Program-made: the position numbers and the translations under genes | Assembly (NCBI RefSeq): GCF_011074885.1 | Contig: NC_054686.1 | Span: 992,001-1,056,000 of the forward strand | Direction: 5' to 3' | Source of the DNA: Brettanomyces bruxellensis | Lineage: Eukaryota > Ascomycota > Pichiomycetes > Pichiales > Pichiaceae | DNA length: 64,000 nt | Notes under the pieces: generated by a model | What the model saw: only the letters and a program-made list of their open reading frames with translations | Told to the model about the DNA's origin: nothing | Database searches by the model: none | Part shown: in pieces, positions 8,522 to 18,899 of the stretch | How positions within the stretch are numbered: position 1 is the first letter of the stretch | Layout of the letters: every line of letters begins with the position of its first letter

Positions 8522-10629
8522 ATGAAGGAGGAAAAAATCATAAGACCCAGATCGCGTGTAAGAAGAGCGTAAGTAGAATGTACAAAACTAATATTTTCAT
8601 CTGAAAGGGTGTACTAACTGGATACAGCTGTGTTTACTGCATCAAACGGAAAGTCAAGTGCTCGGGGGAGCAACCTTGTCAGCACTGTAAGGCTACAAAG
8701 CAGCAGTGCATCTATACACCATACAAAAGACGGATCTCCATTCTTTATTCCAGGTACCAGGATATGAAAGAAGACATAACTAAACTACAGGCTGAACTAG
8801 TGGAATTGAAGAGTCTAAATTCACAGCAGAACTTGTTAAGACAAACAGCAGATGGATCCACATTATCGACCCTACCAACATCGGGGGTTACTATAGGACC
8901 AGGTTACGTTTCAGGATCATCGGATGGAATAGTGACGAAACTTGCAGAAATGCAACATCCTCATATGAATTTAGGAGTCAGAGTTGCTCCAGACACGCTT
9001 CAAAGTTCGAGCGAGATGAAGGATGAGATCGATAACTGCGGACAGATGTTACAACATTTGATGAAAAGTCTAACACTAAAAGATGCGTTGCGACTAATAG
9101 ACCAATGCCACTTTTACCTGAATGATATTTACTTCCCATACGATGTGCGGCTTCTGAAGTTGAAGCTTCAAAGATATTACAGACCGGTGACTCACTTCAC
9201 ATCCTTCTTACAAGAGGAAAAAACATATTTCAAGCCATTGGTTCTTTTGACGATTGCCTTGGGAAAGAGATACTTCGGGGAGTCGGACAGCATGACTCAG
9301 TCTTTGGTTTCATACTCATTAATGCTCATCAGTCCCATTGTAAATCTCAAATCTCAGAGCGAGAACTATCTGGTCGTTTCCGTGTATACCATGGCCAGTT
9401 TCTATTTTCGATCTATGAATTTGGAAGATGATGCAATCATGTATTCTAATTTGGCCCTTCAATTTGCCATGCATATAAATCTTCATCGCTTTAAAAGAGA
9501 GAACAAGCTTCAGGAGGAAATCAAGTCCAGGGTCATGTGGGTGAGCTTCGGAACAAACAGAACGCTTTCTGCCAAAATGGGAAATCCATTTATTTTAAGC
9601 GCCAAGCAGATCACCAGACCGTTGCCAAAAATAATTTCGTATGATGAAGAAGGAAACATCATACCTAGAGAGGACGGGTACTCTTTGCAGGACAGATGCC
9701 CAAATGAGGAGGACTTTCAGTTTTATATAAGGCTCACCCGTGTGGCGGAACAGATTTGCAAAGTCATATATTCACAGAAGTCACCACAAAACTTGATGTC
9801 GAATCTCGAGGACATCATTCAGAAGTTGATTTCTTGGAATTCCACCCTACCGGAAAACTATCGTTTTGACAAAACGTCTAGTACGAAAGATTCCAAGAAG
9901 AGAAGGTTGATATGCTCTTTGCACTTAAACTACTGCTTTTGCATTCATTTGACCACAATTCCAGTCCTCTACAGCTTTGTCGAGCAGAAGAAAAAGGCAC
10001 AGGACCAGGTTCCGGCAATAAATCAGAATCTAACGGAACTCATCACAATATGCATTAATGCTGCCGAAATGACGGTGAACATCTTGATGGATCTTAATAA
10101 GGAAAGGTCGTTGGCACTATTTGGTGTCATGGACTTGGACTACCTATATAGTGCGGCATTGGCCTTTTTCATGTGCGGAGATGTTCTTTCCATTAGAACG
10201 GCAGAAAACAAGAAATCGCTTGGATCATGCTTACTATTGCTAGGGGAGATGTCTGGAAATGGCAACGATTCTGCAAAAATGAAGTACCAAAGGCTGTTGG
10301 ATTTGATTAATACCTACAGAAAGCAAAATCCTAAGCCTAAGGAATTGATAGAAATGGATCCTACAACTGAAAGTTCGATCGTTCTGGATGACATGGCTAA
10401 TACTGATGATCCAGATATCGCAAATGCTCCAGGATCACCACCTCCGCTTGGTGATGAGTCCCGCACGCTCGAAAATGCCAGATTTATGGATGGCAGTGTT
10501 TTGGAGACCTTCCAAGGGTTAACCAATTCAGATCTTAATATTTGGGAAGATGGTTACAGGAATCTTCAACAGGTGGATTCTTACTGGGATGAGTTTCAAA
10601 GAAGTTTGTTTGACGGAAGCATACTTTAG
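8522..10629 (+). CDS. Zn2Cys6 transcription factor (two exons)
   Basis: Exon 1 is 8522-8568 and exon 2 is 8628-10629, giving 682 residues. The uninterrupted frame from 8764 lacks a DNA-binding domain; splicing the 59-base intron restores one. It reads RRACVYCIKRKVKC, then QPCQHC, then the final Cys, with C17, C20, C27, C33, C36 and C43 in the canonical CX2CX6CX5CX2CX6C spacing. Basic residues, a linker and a short coiled coil (about 62-80) follow. The middle (about 150-480) resembles the fungal-specific regulatory domain (MHR), and the tail is acidic with Asn/Asp-rich text. It should bind CGG-type sites in the nucleus. I cannot name the orthologue or the target pathway. It lies beside the AT-rich desert, and its stop is 65 bases from the convergent AIM21 stop. 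Confidence 0.88.
8569..8627 (+). other. Intron in Zn2Cys6 gene
   Basis: 59 bases with donor GTAAGT at 8569, branch site TACTAAC at 8612-8618 and acceptor CAG ending at 8627. Joining the exons keeps the frame and completes the first Cys pair of the zinc cluster. Confidence 0.92.
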
Positions 10630-10694
10630 GCACGTTGCATACATTCATATTGTACACGTATATAAATATGAAATAAAGGGTTTGGATATCATTA

Positions 10695-12961
10695 TTACTG
10701 TTCAACTTCTTTTTCGGCTGAAGGCGCATCTTTAGACTCCCTTGTAGTGATATCGGCCTGCTTATGTAAACTTTCTGATATTTCCGTATTGCTGAAAGCA
10801 CTGTCTTTAGAATTGTCTTCTTCAAAGTCAACCTGCTCATCTTTTACACCTGCATTATTGCCATTTGCACATTTACCTTTCTGCGCACACTCAATTTCAG
10901 ATACGTCTGCTTGTTCATCTAGAGAATCCGAACGTGATTCCAAATTGGCAGAAGAACTTTGGGTAACCGTTTCATCCAAAGAAGGTATATTACTTTCCAA
11001 ACCCACATGCACTGTATCTTCACTGCTCTCAATCTGCGTACCATCTTCGTTATTTGTATAATTTTTCTGCTCATCCGTAACGGTTTGATGCTCAGCAATA
11101 TGCTTATTAGGCACAATTTTCGGACCTTCTCCTTCTGCATCTGTTGATTTGACACCATTATCCCCTGGTTTGATATCATCATCCTCTGCTTTGATAACAT
11201 CATCCTCTGCTTTGATAACATCATCCTCTGCTTTGATAACATCATCCTCTGCTTTGATACCATCATCCTCTGCTTTGATATCACTATCATCTGGCCTAGT
11301 ACTATCACCCTCATTCTTCATTTCCGGATCCTCGAAGTCCATCTTCCAGCTGTCCTCGGCAAAAACAGTAAATTTGGTCTTGGTTCCTAGAGTTTCGTCG
11401 TTTACCTCAACAACATTTCCAACAGATTTAGGAAGTCTTCTTCCCCGAGGAGCACGAGCTCTTCTTCTTGCACCTAATTGCCTACTTTGCGGCTTACTAA
11501 GCTCCTTCTTACCAGAGTCAGATCGAGAAACCGGCATCTGGGATTTCACCTCCGGCAATACCATACCAGGTAAAGGTATACCGTTCATCTTCATTCCGAA
11601 CATACTGTTCAACTTGCTAGAAAACTGCTCCCTCGAGGCATCTTTTTCCGGCTCATGGTTATCATAACTTGCAGATGCCAGATCATGCTTCCTTGGTCTA
11701 TGTGAAGGAAGAACCGGGGCACGCTTATTAAGAAATCCCAGATCATGCTCTTGCTGCTGTTGAAGCATAGCCTGAAACTGTGCTATCTTAGATGATGGCT
11801 TTTTAGGAACCATAGGACGTTTCTTCTTAGGTTTTGGTGGCTGGACCTTCTTCTCCAACGAGATTTCGGATATGGTCTTAGATTTTTTCACAGAAGACAC
11901 ATTTTGCGACAAATCAGCTTCAGGGTTCTCTGTTTTCGATTTTACAGCATCAATCTTGTCTATATGTACAGCTTTCCGCTCCTTAAGATCATCACCGTCT
12001 GTATTTGCAGGCAGCAAAACACTACTTAGCTTCAAATCACCTTTGGCATTATCATCATATCTTCTTGGGGTTGGAACTTTTGAAGAACACGTGTTTTCTT
12101 GGTCCAACACGTTTCTCTCTGGGTTCATTTCGGAAGCGTCATTAGAGTCGTTAGTGTCATCTTTAATGGAAATAGGAGACTCAGGGCTCTTTTTGTACAT
12201 ATCAATAACCGTATCGTATCCCGACTCCGAATTTGTCGAAACGGTAGTGCTTTTCCTTGGAATAGAGCAATTCAAGCTTGCTGGTGTATCGTTAACAACT
12301 GCATTAAATGAAATATCGTCAGTCAATTTCCGTTCTTTAGGCAATAACGTGCTAACATCCTGAATATGTTTATCATCGCTCTCTGATTCATCTGCGTGAT
12401 GCTCATCATTGTAATTTAGCTCACTTTCAGTCTGATCATTGATAATCTGCTCACTCACAATCTGATCACTCTCTCCCTTGCGCAATTCGTCATGTGCTTT
12501 ATTCCCACTTCTTAGATGCCCTTTTGGATGGTGTGATGGTATTTTTGGGATTGATGGTTCTTCTGTTGACAATATTTTTTTTATAGATGGTCGACTTTTA
12601 GGCATTTGCGGAGATTTACGTTCTGCCTTTTCAGTATCAGATATATTCTTGGCATTATTATCATTCTCAACTGCTTCTTCAACATCTAAATATGGGTGCT
12701 CAATCCTCTTTTCAAGTTGTGGCCTGTGTGATAAAATCTTATGTTGATCACCGGCCACTTCACTATTTTGCTCAATTGGTTTTGTGTCAACTTCTATTTC
12801 TTCAATGCCGGTTTTATTATCAGCAGATGCTACCCTGTGTCTAGGTCTCTATATATATTGCAATGAAAGCATAGCTGTTAGTAAAAGGAATCTCAATACA
12901 TCCTATCCAGATTACTAGCAAAGTTGCTTACGTGTTTTGGCAACGTTGGAATTTTGTCCAT
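10695..12961 (-). CDS. AIM21: Aim21 actin-patch regulator (two exons)
   Basis: Exon 1 is 12961-12932 (10 codons) and exon 2 is 12848-10695, giving 727 residues. In S. cerevisiae Aim21 binds Tda2 at cortical actin patches and tunes actin assembly with capping protein. The protein is mostly disordered and acidic. The diagnostic blocks are the N-terminal RPRHR motif, the repeated Pro/Arg motifs (IPSHHP, LPSHRPRKH), PKKPSSKIAQFQAML followed by QQQ..DL, a SKLNSMFGM..GIPLPGM segment, and RRRARAPRGRRLPKSVGNV. These match yeast Aim21 in order. Six copies of a 7-residue VIKAEDD unit lie between the basic block and the C-terminus. Without the short exon 1 the frame has no ATG near its beginning. Confidence 0.88.
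11169..11294. repeat. 21-bp tandem repeat in AIM21
   Basis: Six consecutive 21-base units (11169-11294) encode a 7-residue VIKAEDD-type unit. The middle units are nearly identical at DNA level and the outer units are diverged, as expected for a minisatellite that grows and shrinks in the middle. The frame is preserved. Confidence 0.93.
12849..12931 (-). other. Intron in AIM21
   Basis: 83 bases on the minus strand with donor GTAAGC, branch site TACTAAC (plus-strand 12877-12883) and acceptor TAG ending at 12849. A second AG 8 bases downstream would shift the frame, so the first is preferred. Confidence 0.85.
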
Positions 12962-13363
12962 TATGAACTCCTTACTATTTGAAAGTCGCTTCTGAATTTG
13001 TTTGAAGACAAATTGCACTTAATCGAAAACTAAGTTTTGGGAGCTATGTGATCACAGCTGAAGATAAATTATGGCATCTTTAAATAAAAAAAATATATAT
13101 ATATTTTTTCCTCGTTGGCAATTAGAATTCGAATCCTGGCGTTTTTCGAACCGGAAAATACGGTATTAGCACATTTTGAATACAGAACACTACTCTGAAA
13201 TATTTCTACGGTCAACTCAATCATGATAACTCCGACCCTAATATTCAAAATAAGTGAAGAGTAAAAAAGTATATAGCTATTTGCACATGTCCGAACACAG
13301 ATAATTCACCACCGTACCAGACATGCAATCAGAGAGGATCAACAGTAATTTAATCCAAAAAGT
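12962..13363. other. Intergenic between AIM21 and NTF2
   Basis: The AIM21 promoter and the NTF2 3' region. An A/T run with alternating TA lies at 13083-13109. No gene is seen. Confidence 0.6.
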
Positions 13364-14003
13364 TCAACCGTAGTTTAATCTGAAAAGATCGTTTAGAACA
13401 TAGTATGATCCACTGTCAGGAATCAAGTGGAAACACTGGGAGTATCTTTGTGGTCTTTGCTCCTCATCAACAAGAAGTTCTCCTGTGACCATAACCAAAA
13501 CATCACCATTAGGAGAAGCAGGTTGAGCATCAAGAGTAGATATTCTATGAGAGACCTTTGCAAATGGAAGGCTTGCAAGTTTTTCAACAATGGCGGCTGC
13601 ACCCTGAGTCTGTGTAGACTCAAACGTCATCATGGACGAGTCTCTCTAAATAAAGGGGGTGTGATGTTAGTAAACATAAACGAGAAGACAAGACACCAAG
13701 AAAAGTTAACAGTATTGAAAATATAGTCAAAACAAGAGCATCCAAGCAAAGGCAAAGGTATCAAAACAAAGGTATCAAAACAAAGGTATCGAAACAAGAG
13801 CATGAAAACAAGAGCCTCAAAACAAAAGCATCCAAACAAAAGCATCCAAACAAAAGTATCAAAACATAACTTCATTGGTTTCAAACTAAAGCTTCCTGCA
13901 ATATACTTACGTAAAGGTTTCCTAACTGAGATCTGTCCTTGTCGAATTGATCATAGTAGAAATTGCAGAACTGCTGTGCCAATGCATTAAAATCGACCGA
14001 CAT
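13364..14003 (-). CDS. NTF2: Nuclear transport factor 2 (two exons)
   Basis: Exon 1 is 14003-13911 (31 codons) and exon 2 is 13645-13364, giving 124 residues against 125 in S. cerevisiae. Ntf2 carries RanGDP into the nucleus by binding FxFG nucleoporins. The spliced protein follows yeast Ntf2 almost end to end: [28 protein letters not shown], then ..[38 protein letters not shown] and a C-terminal [13 protein letters not shown]. The exon junction falls between NLY and RDSS, the point where the yeast protein reads NLYRNES. The second exon alone (from 13633) lacks the first third of the fold. Confidence 0.96.
13646..13910 (-). other. Intron in NTF2 containing a minisatellite
   Basis: 265 bases on the minus strand with donor GTAAGT at 13910, branch site TACTAAC (plus-strand 13666-13672) and acceptor TAG ending at 13646. 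The interior is filled by a tandem repeat. Confidence 0.93.
13730..13868. repeat. 14-bp tandem repeat inside the NTF2 intron
   Basis: About ten degenerate copies of a 14-base unit, AAAACAAAGGTATC with variants ending GCATCC. It covers about half of the intron and leaves donor and branch site intact. Confidence 0.9.
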
Positions 14004-14135
14004 CTTTGTACTAAAATCAGATATCCGAGTGAACTGTCCAATTATATACCAAGAATTACAAAATACGCTACTTGTCAAAGCATGAGTGACAGATGCACGG
14101 TTTTTCGATTTAGGTAGGATGGGGAGAGAGGAGAC

Positions 14136-14160
14136 AAAAAAAAAAAAAAAAAAAAAAAAA
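14136..14160. repeat. A25 homopolymer
   Basis: Twenty-five consecutive A residues between the NTF2 promoter and the 3' end of the dynactin p25 gene. Its length is likely to vary between reads and strains. Confidence 0.9.
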
Positions 14161-14225
14161 TTCTCAAATATTCCACGACGACAACATTCTTCGCCCGAAA
14201 TAGACGCGTCGATACAGCTGTCAAA

Positions 14226-14780
14226 CTACCACGCCATCTTTCCCAATAGAAGCTCATTCTTAACCGTTTCTTCATTCAATCTTCTGTAACATGGGTCGAG
14301 ACTCGTGAACTCCAAGTTCTTACTCACTTTTGTCAATGAGGGCACCACAAACTGAGAGGGAAGATGTGCACCATCCTCTATTATACAGCAATCACAAATT
14401 GTACAGTCAGCATCAATTCGGCAGTCCTTACCAATGATCACCCGACTGCCGATGGCTGCACAATCCCTCAATACTGAGTTATTCCCAATAATGCACCACG
14501 AACCAATAACCATTTCAGGTGAATTGAGGGATAAGTTGACCGAACAGCCTTCCTTGAAAAAACACTGCTTACCGACTTTAAGTTCTGGTTGCCGCCTAAT
14601 TCTCCCACCTGTCTTCCCATTGGTCGTTTTTGCATCTTCATCCTCTGCATCCTCCACTATGACCGTGCAATTCCGATCAATAATGGTATCTCCTTGAATT
14701 GCGATGAAACTGGAACCTTGAACCATGCATGACTTGTGTATTCGGTTGTGTGATGCCGTTTCCAGCCACTCACTATTCAT
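14226..14780 (-). CDS. Dynactin p25 (DCTN5-like) left-handed beta-helix protein
   Basis: A 184-residue protein resembling dynactin subunit 5 (p25), part of the pointed-end complex that links dynein-dynactin to cargo. The N-terminal WLETASHNRIHKSC matches the p25 pattern (ETASGNKV..S). Imperfect hexapeptide repeats follow (IGSWCII, IGSRVIIGKDCRI, CTICDCCIIEDGAHL), ending in PSQFVVPSLTKVS, as in p25. An acidic insert rich in Asp/Glu/Lys (about 45-65) interrupts the early coils. S. cerevisiae has no p25, so this is a retained ancestral subunit. A generic hexapeptide-repeat protein is the alternative, but both ends favour p25. The start is the ATG at 14778-14780. Confidence 0.8.
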   Translation of the reverse strand: MNSEWLETASHNRIHKSCMVQGSSFIAIQGDTIIDRNCTVIVEDAEDEDAKTTNGKTGGRIRRQPELKVGKQCFFKEGCSVNLSLNSPEMVIGSWCIIGNNSVLRDCAAIGSRVIIGKDCRIDADCTICDCCIIEDGAHLPSQFVVPSLTKVSKNLEFTSLDPCYRRLNEETVKNELLLGKMAW

Positions 14781-15401
14781 TTTCGTTGGAATTTAAGCTA
14801 TGTGAGCGGCGGTCCTATCTGATGTAACCGATGCAGAATATAGCCAATATTATGTTGTAGATGAGTATTATGCCCTTGACATGGGAGATATGCTTGAAAT
14901 AGGTGAAAATAGACTGCCGAAATCAGAATCGATGCTATAGCAAGCTATTGATTTTGTATCAGGTGAATTGACCCGTGTGAGGGAACTCGCTTAATCATCC
15001 GATGCTTTGATTGTTCCATCGTTTGTATGGTAACAAAGCCTCAAAAAAAAAGTGGATGGAAAACCTTTGTTTCGAAACGAGACTTGAATAAAAAAGTACA
15101 AAACAAAAATGAAAAAAGATCTAACAAAACAAAAAAAAAAAAGAGAATAGGGATAGCTAGGAGAGAAAAATAAATAGAATGGAAATAAGTTCAAATAACT
15201 AAGAGAGAAAAAATAAATAGTGGAATAAAAAATGAAATATAAAAATTGAAGGAAGATGGTAACATCTATACATGCTCTAATTCGCACATGCTCAACCAAT
15301 TGCCCTAAACATCAACATTATAACCATCAAGATCCCAACCAGCCATTTATCTGCATCATTACCATTCGGCAAATAGATCATAGAGCTTTAACGGTACTGA
15401 A
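14781..15401. other. Divergent promoter region, p25 and ChAPs genes
   Basis: About 620 bases between divergent start codons. The middle (15050-15250) is A/G-rich low-complexity sequence. I see no gene. Confidence 0.6.
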
Positions 15402-17722
15402 ATGACTAGTCTTGAGAGCTCTGGCACAAGGAGAAGCTCTCTTCCTGATTCGGCATTGGGATCAATACTTACATCTCAGACGATGCCCGTGTCTTCAACA
15501 TCTGAGAAAAAAGCCCATAAAGTCCGACTTTTAAAAAACGGTATTGCGAGACCAACAATATATGAAAAGCAATTTGGCGAGTCCCTCAAGTTCAGATCGG
15601 CTCAATTGGAGAAGGTTATGGATATGGGCCCTGCAGATTTGGTGCACATATCACGATATCACAGACATTCAAAGCAGGAGGAGGGCGAGTATCATTACTG
15701 CATTGGCATAGACACATCTTCTTTGATTCAGCCCTTCATATATCTGCAGACGGTGGTATTGAGTGAAAAATCAAAGGGCACCGAAAAGCATCCCGAAATC
15801 GGCACATACTGCTGTTACAACTGCTTTCGGCATGGTGATTTACACATCAGGCATTCGTTCCCCGGTGCAGCGGCTCCATTGGTCCAATTTTTCCCCTGCG
15901 ACAGCAAGAAAGTCATGATAACACTAAATACCGAGGAAACAGACTTGGCTGGATCCATTTGGAGGGAGACTTACGTTTCAGGACTCGTAAGGGCAATTCT
16001 ATTCTCCGATTCCATCGAGCGACAACTTCCCGGAATGTGCAAATTCAACCCGGTTCCATCAACTAAGGATGCCAAAGAGGCTGTCAACCTAATGTGCTCC
16101 ATGTTACCAAAGGGTCCGATACTTGGATGCAACGATATAACAAACAGCCCGACTCTTTGCGAGAACTATCTTGTGGAGGCCCTTTTGCAGTTGTTGAAGC
16201 TTGTGCAACTTCACGATTTGGCGTTGCAGAACATAGAATCGTTGGAAGAAAACAGCCAGTTTGACTTTTCGGTGTTGAAAGCTCAGATCTTGCTTGATAA
16301 AGGCGAGCAACAGAACGCTGTTAGATTAATGTACGACGTCCTAAAGACGCACTCGCGAAACGGGTGGATGCTACAAAAGCAGGCAGAGTTTTTGCTTGGC
16401 AAGAACAGACCAGATTTGGCGTTGATCCCTTCAATGAAAGCTGTCGAGTGCTTGCCCACGGAATTTAGATGTTGGCGGACTTTGATCAAGACATACATCC
16501 TCCAGAAAGATTTCAAGAATGCACTTCTCACGCTGAACTCCTCGCCAATGTATTCAAACAGGAAGAAGGACACGTATCCAGCCTTAAAGCCCAAAGATTT
16601 CAACTTTCTGTATCCTTCAGAAGGTAAAATACCAAGCGTGTGGCAGGACTGCGAGACATTCGGCTGTATATCCGGGTATGGAGGTATTGTGGAGTTCTCA
16701 CCGGCCAATCAGATCAACTCCTTGTCTCCTCTGCATGCCGAGGTGTACGAGCAGACTAAATTACAGGCCACATTTAAAGAAGCATACAATCTTTTGGCAA
16801 TAATGACCAGACAGCTTGGTTGGACAGAGCTTCTTCGAATCAGATCCGAGATTTTTGTCATGGACGATGAGTACAATGCATCGGTTGAAATGGAGAAAAA
16901 GAAAGAGCTGGATCGCAACCTTGCCGCACAAAGGGCCACCGGCTTAGAACTCAAGGCCAGAATTGATGGCAGCAGCAGCAACTCATCCACAAATGGCACC
17001 AGCGGCGAAACAACATCGAGAAGCACAAGCAAGAACTCTGCAAACTCGCTTTCACGGATATCGACAAGGTTCAGAAAGAAATGGCTGAGTGAGCGTTGGC
17101 TTGATTCGCTATTCTTGATATTCTACGAGAACATGAAGAGTGTTTTGATATGGGAGAACGAAAGGCGCGGCCAGGATGAAATTGAGCATTCTGCCTTGGA
17201 GTGGGAGCTCATTGGCAACGAGTGCTTCGATGTTCATCATTACGAAAGTGGGGTGGTACCTTTTCAAACCTCACTGGGTGATCGCTTTAGCGTGTTTGGA
17301 TGCATAAGGCTTTTGAGGTATTACTTGTTGTACACGCAGAATCTGCAACAGTTCCGGATTTTGAACAGGTACGATAAGATGAAGATTTCAAAGTATAGTG
17401 AGCTGTCGCCATATAGCTTTCGGAAAACTTCGTTTTAACGCTTGTGTGTAAGTTAATTAGTTGGAACTATCGTTATTACGGCGAATTTTCCGTTCTTTGT
17501 TTGGAAGTCTTGCGTCAGCTTATGAATTTGACTGACAGCGATTCGACATTCATCAAAAGCAAAATTGCCGTTTTGTTTAGCGAGGAGAAGAGTGTTGATA
17601 AAGAGGGTGATAAACTGATGTCACCTAAAAAGGAGGGCAGGAGAGCCAGCATGGAGAGATGTAGAGGTGTTTCTGTGATTGCAGATCGTCTTATTGCATG
17701 GTTAGAACAGTTTAATGATTGA
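15402..17722 (+). CDS. ChAPs-family exomer cargo adaptor, frame broken near the 3' end
   Basis: Member of the Chs5/Arf1-binding protein family (CHS6, BUD7, BCH1, BCH2), which forms exomer and carries selected proteins such as chitin synthase from the trans-Golgi to the plasma membrane. The first frame (15402-17438, 678 residues) includes IYEKQFGESLKFRSAQLEKVMDMGP-type N-terminal text, EIGTYCCYNCFRHGD and TPR-like helices (about 250-370). It stops at TAA 17436-17438. The expected C-terminus resumes in another frame: CKLISWNYRYYGEFSVLCLEVL and further to the stop at 17720-17722. The total would be about 773 residues, close to the family (724-765). One missing T in the TTTT run at 17433-17436 would explain the break. 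No plausible intron bridges it. I cannot tell which of the four paralogues it matches. Confidence 0.85.
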
Positions 17723-18899
17723 AGAAAGCACATTTAAGCATTTCTCTAGGGCTGGGACCGGAGATGGCGGATTTCTGCATAATTGAACTGCCTTTAGCGA
17801 ATTATATTATAAATAGAGGATACTGCTATATATCCTTATGCATTATGGTCTACTTGATTTAGTTGATTATTTACAGTAATGTAAAACGTGTTGGATTTGT
17901 ACATAAATGTTTACCGTATAAATAAAAATGGCTAGAGTGAAAGAGCCTAGCTGATTACGCATTGCCTATTTGAGCGCTTATTTTTCGCTGCATACTGTAG
18001 GTACATGGCGCTTACTGTAATTTGCATTACCGTTAATGCAATAAAGTGCTTTAGTTTGTTATTTTGTTAGCTTTATTTTTCTTGCTTCCTTCCGTTTGCT
18101 TGCATAAATAATGCGATGAAGAAGTACCAGCAAAAGTTGAATTGCTCCCCATAAAGTAGAATTTCGGCACATATCTTGACTCCTCCTGAACATGTTTTTA
18201 ATGTCTACTACGTAATGTAGAAAATACATATCTTCAAAATTATTTATATACAACTTCACTCCAGACTTACACATTTATACTCAGGCATCTTTAAGAGTGG
18301 AGGTAACGACCTGAAATGAAAACACAAAAGGTGTCTGGAAACCACTACTGATTTAATTTGTGCTTGTATCGAACACGCGACCGAGATCCAACCCCTGAAA
18401 TTCTCACTCAAGGGACGGGAGAAAAATCTTCTCTCATTATCCGGAATAATCATCTTCGTCATATTTTATATTTTGATTTTTTTTGTGAGGTCTGCCCTTG
18501 CCAAAAGAACATTTTATCAGACCATCGGAACTTAAAATTCGGACTGTAAATATCATTTTCCGAATTATAAACCTTATTTTAGGTTCCAATATTACATCTT
18601 ATTCAACCTATCACAGAATCAGTGTGAGAAGTAAACTATCTCAGACATCACTTGAGGCTTTTATACGTGAACATTACCAAGGCCAGACCCGATATCTCAC
18701 CAAACACAGATAGATAAATACATTGAAGCCATATTGGTAGTTCCCTTTTTTTCTTGGTTATTTACATTTTCTTCAACCAACAACGGACGAAAACAGATAT
18801 ATGTTAATGCTTCAGTCAATCGCCAGAAACCCCTGAATCCATCGGACATCCTTTTTATATAATATAGCAACCATCCAAAGCCAACTGAGCACAAGCATC
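17723..18899. other. Intergenic between the ChAPs gene and SAP gene
   Basis: About 1.2 kb with no convincing gene. It holds a perfect 7-base inverted repeat, TGCATTA/TAATGCA with a 4-base loop, at 18023-18040, and short direct repeats (GCGCTTA, TACTGTA) at 17973-18018. A TATA-like run lies at 18854-18866, about 40 bases before the SAP start codon. A small structured RNA is possible but unsupported. Confidence 0.55.

Noticed and set aside
15402..17722. An intron as explanation for the ChAPs frame break (GTAAGT occurs at 17447)
   Set aside because: The GTAAGT lies after the stop and inside the conserved C-terminal coding sequence, and no TACTAAC with acceptor follows at a workable distance.
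18350..18430. Possible tRNA on the minus strand with a GTGTTCGATAC box
   Set aside because: The B-box is poor, the T stem has a mismatch, and no matching acceptor stem or properly spaced A-box is present.
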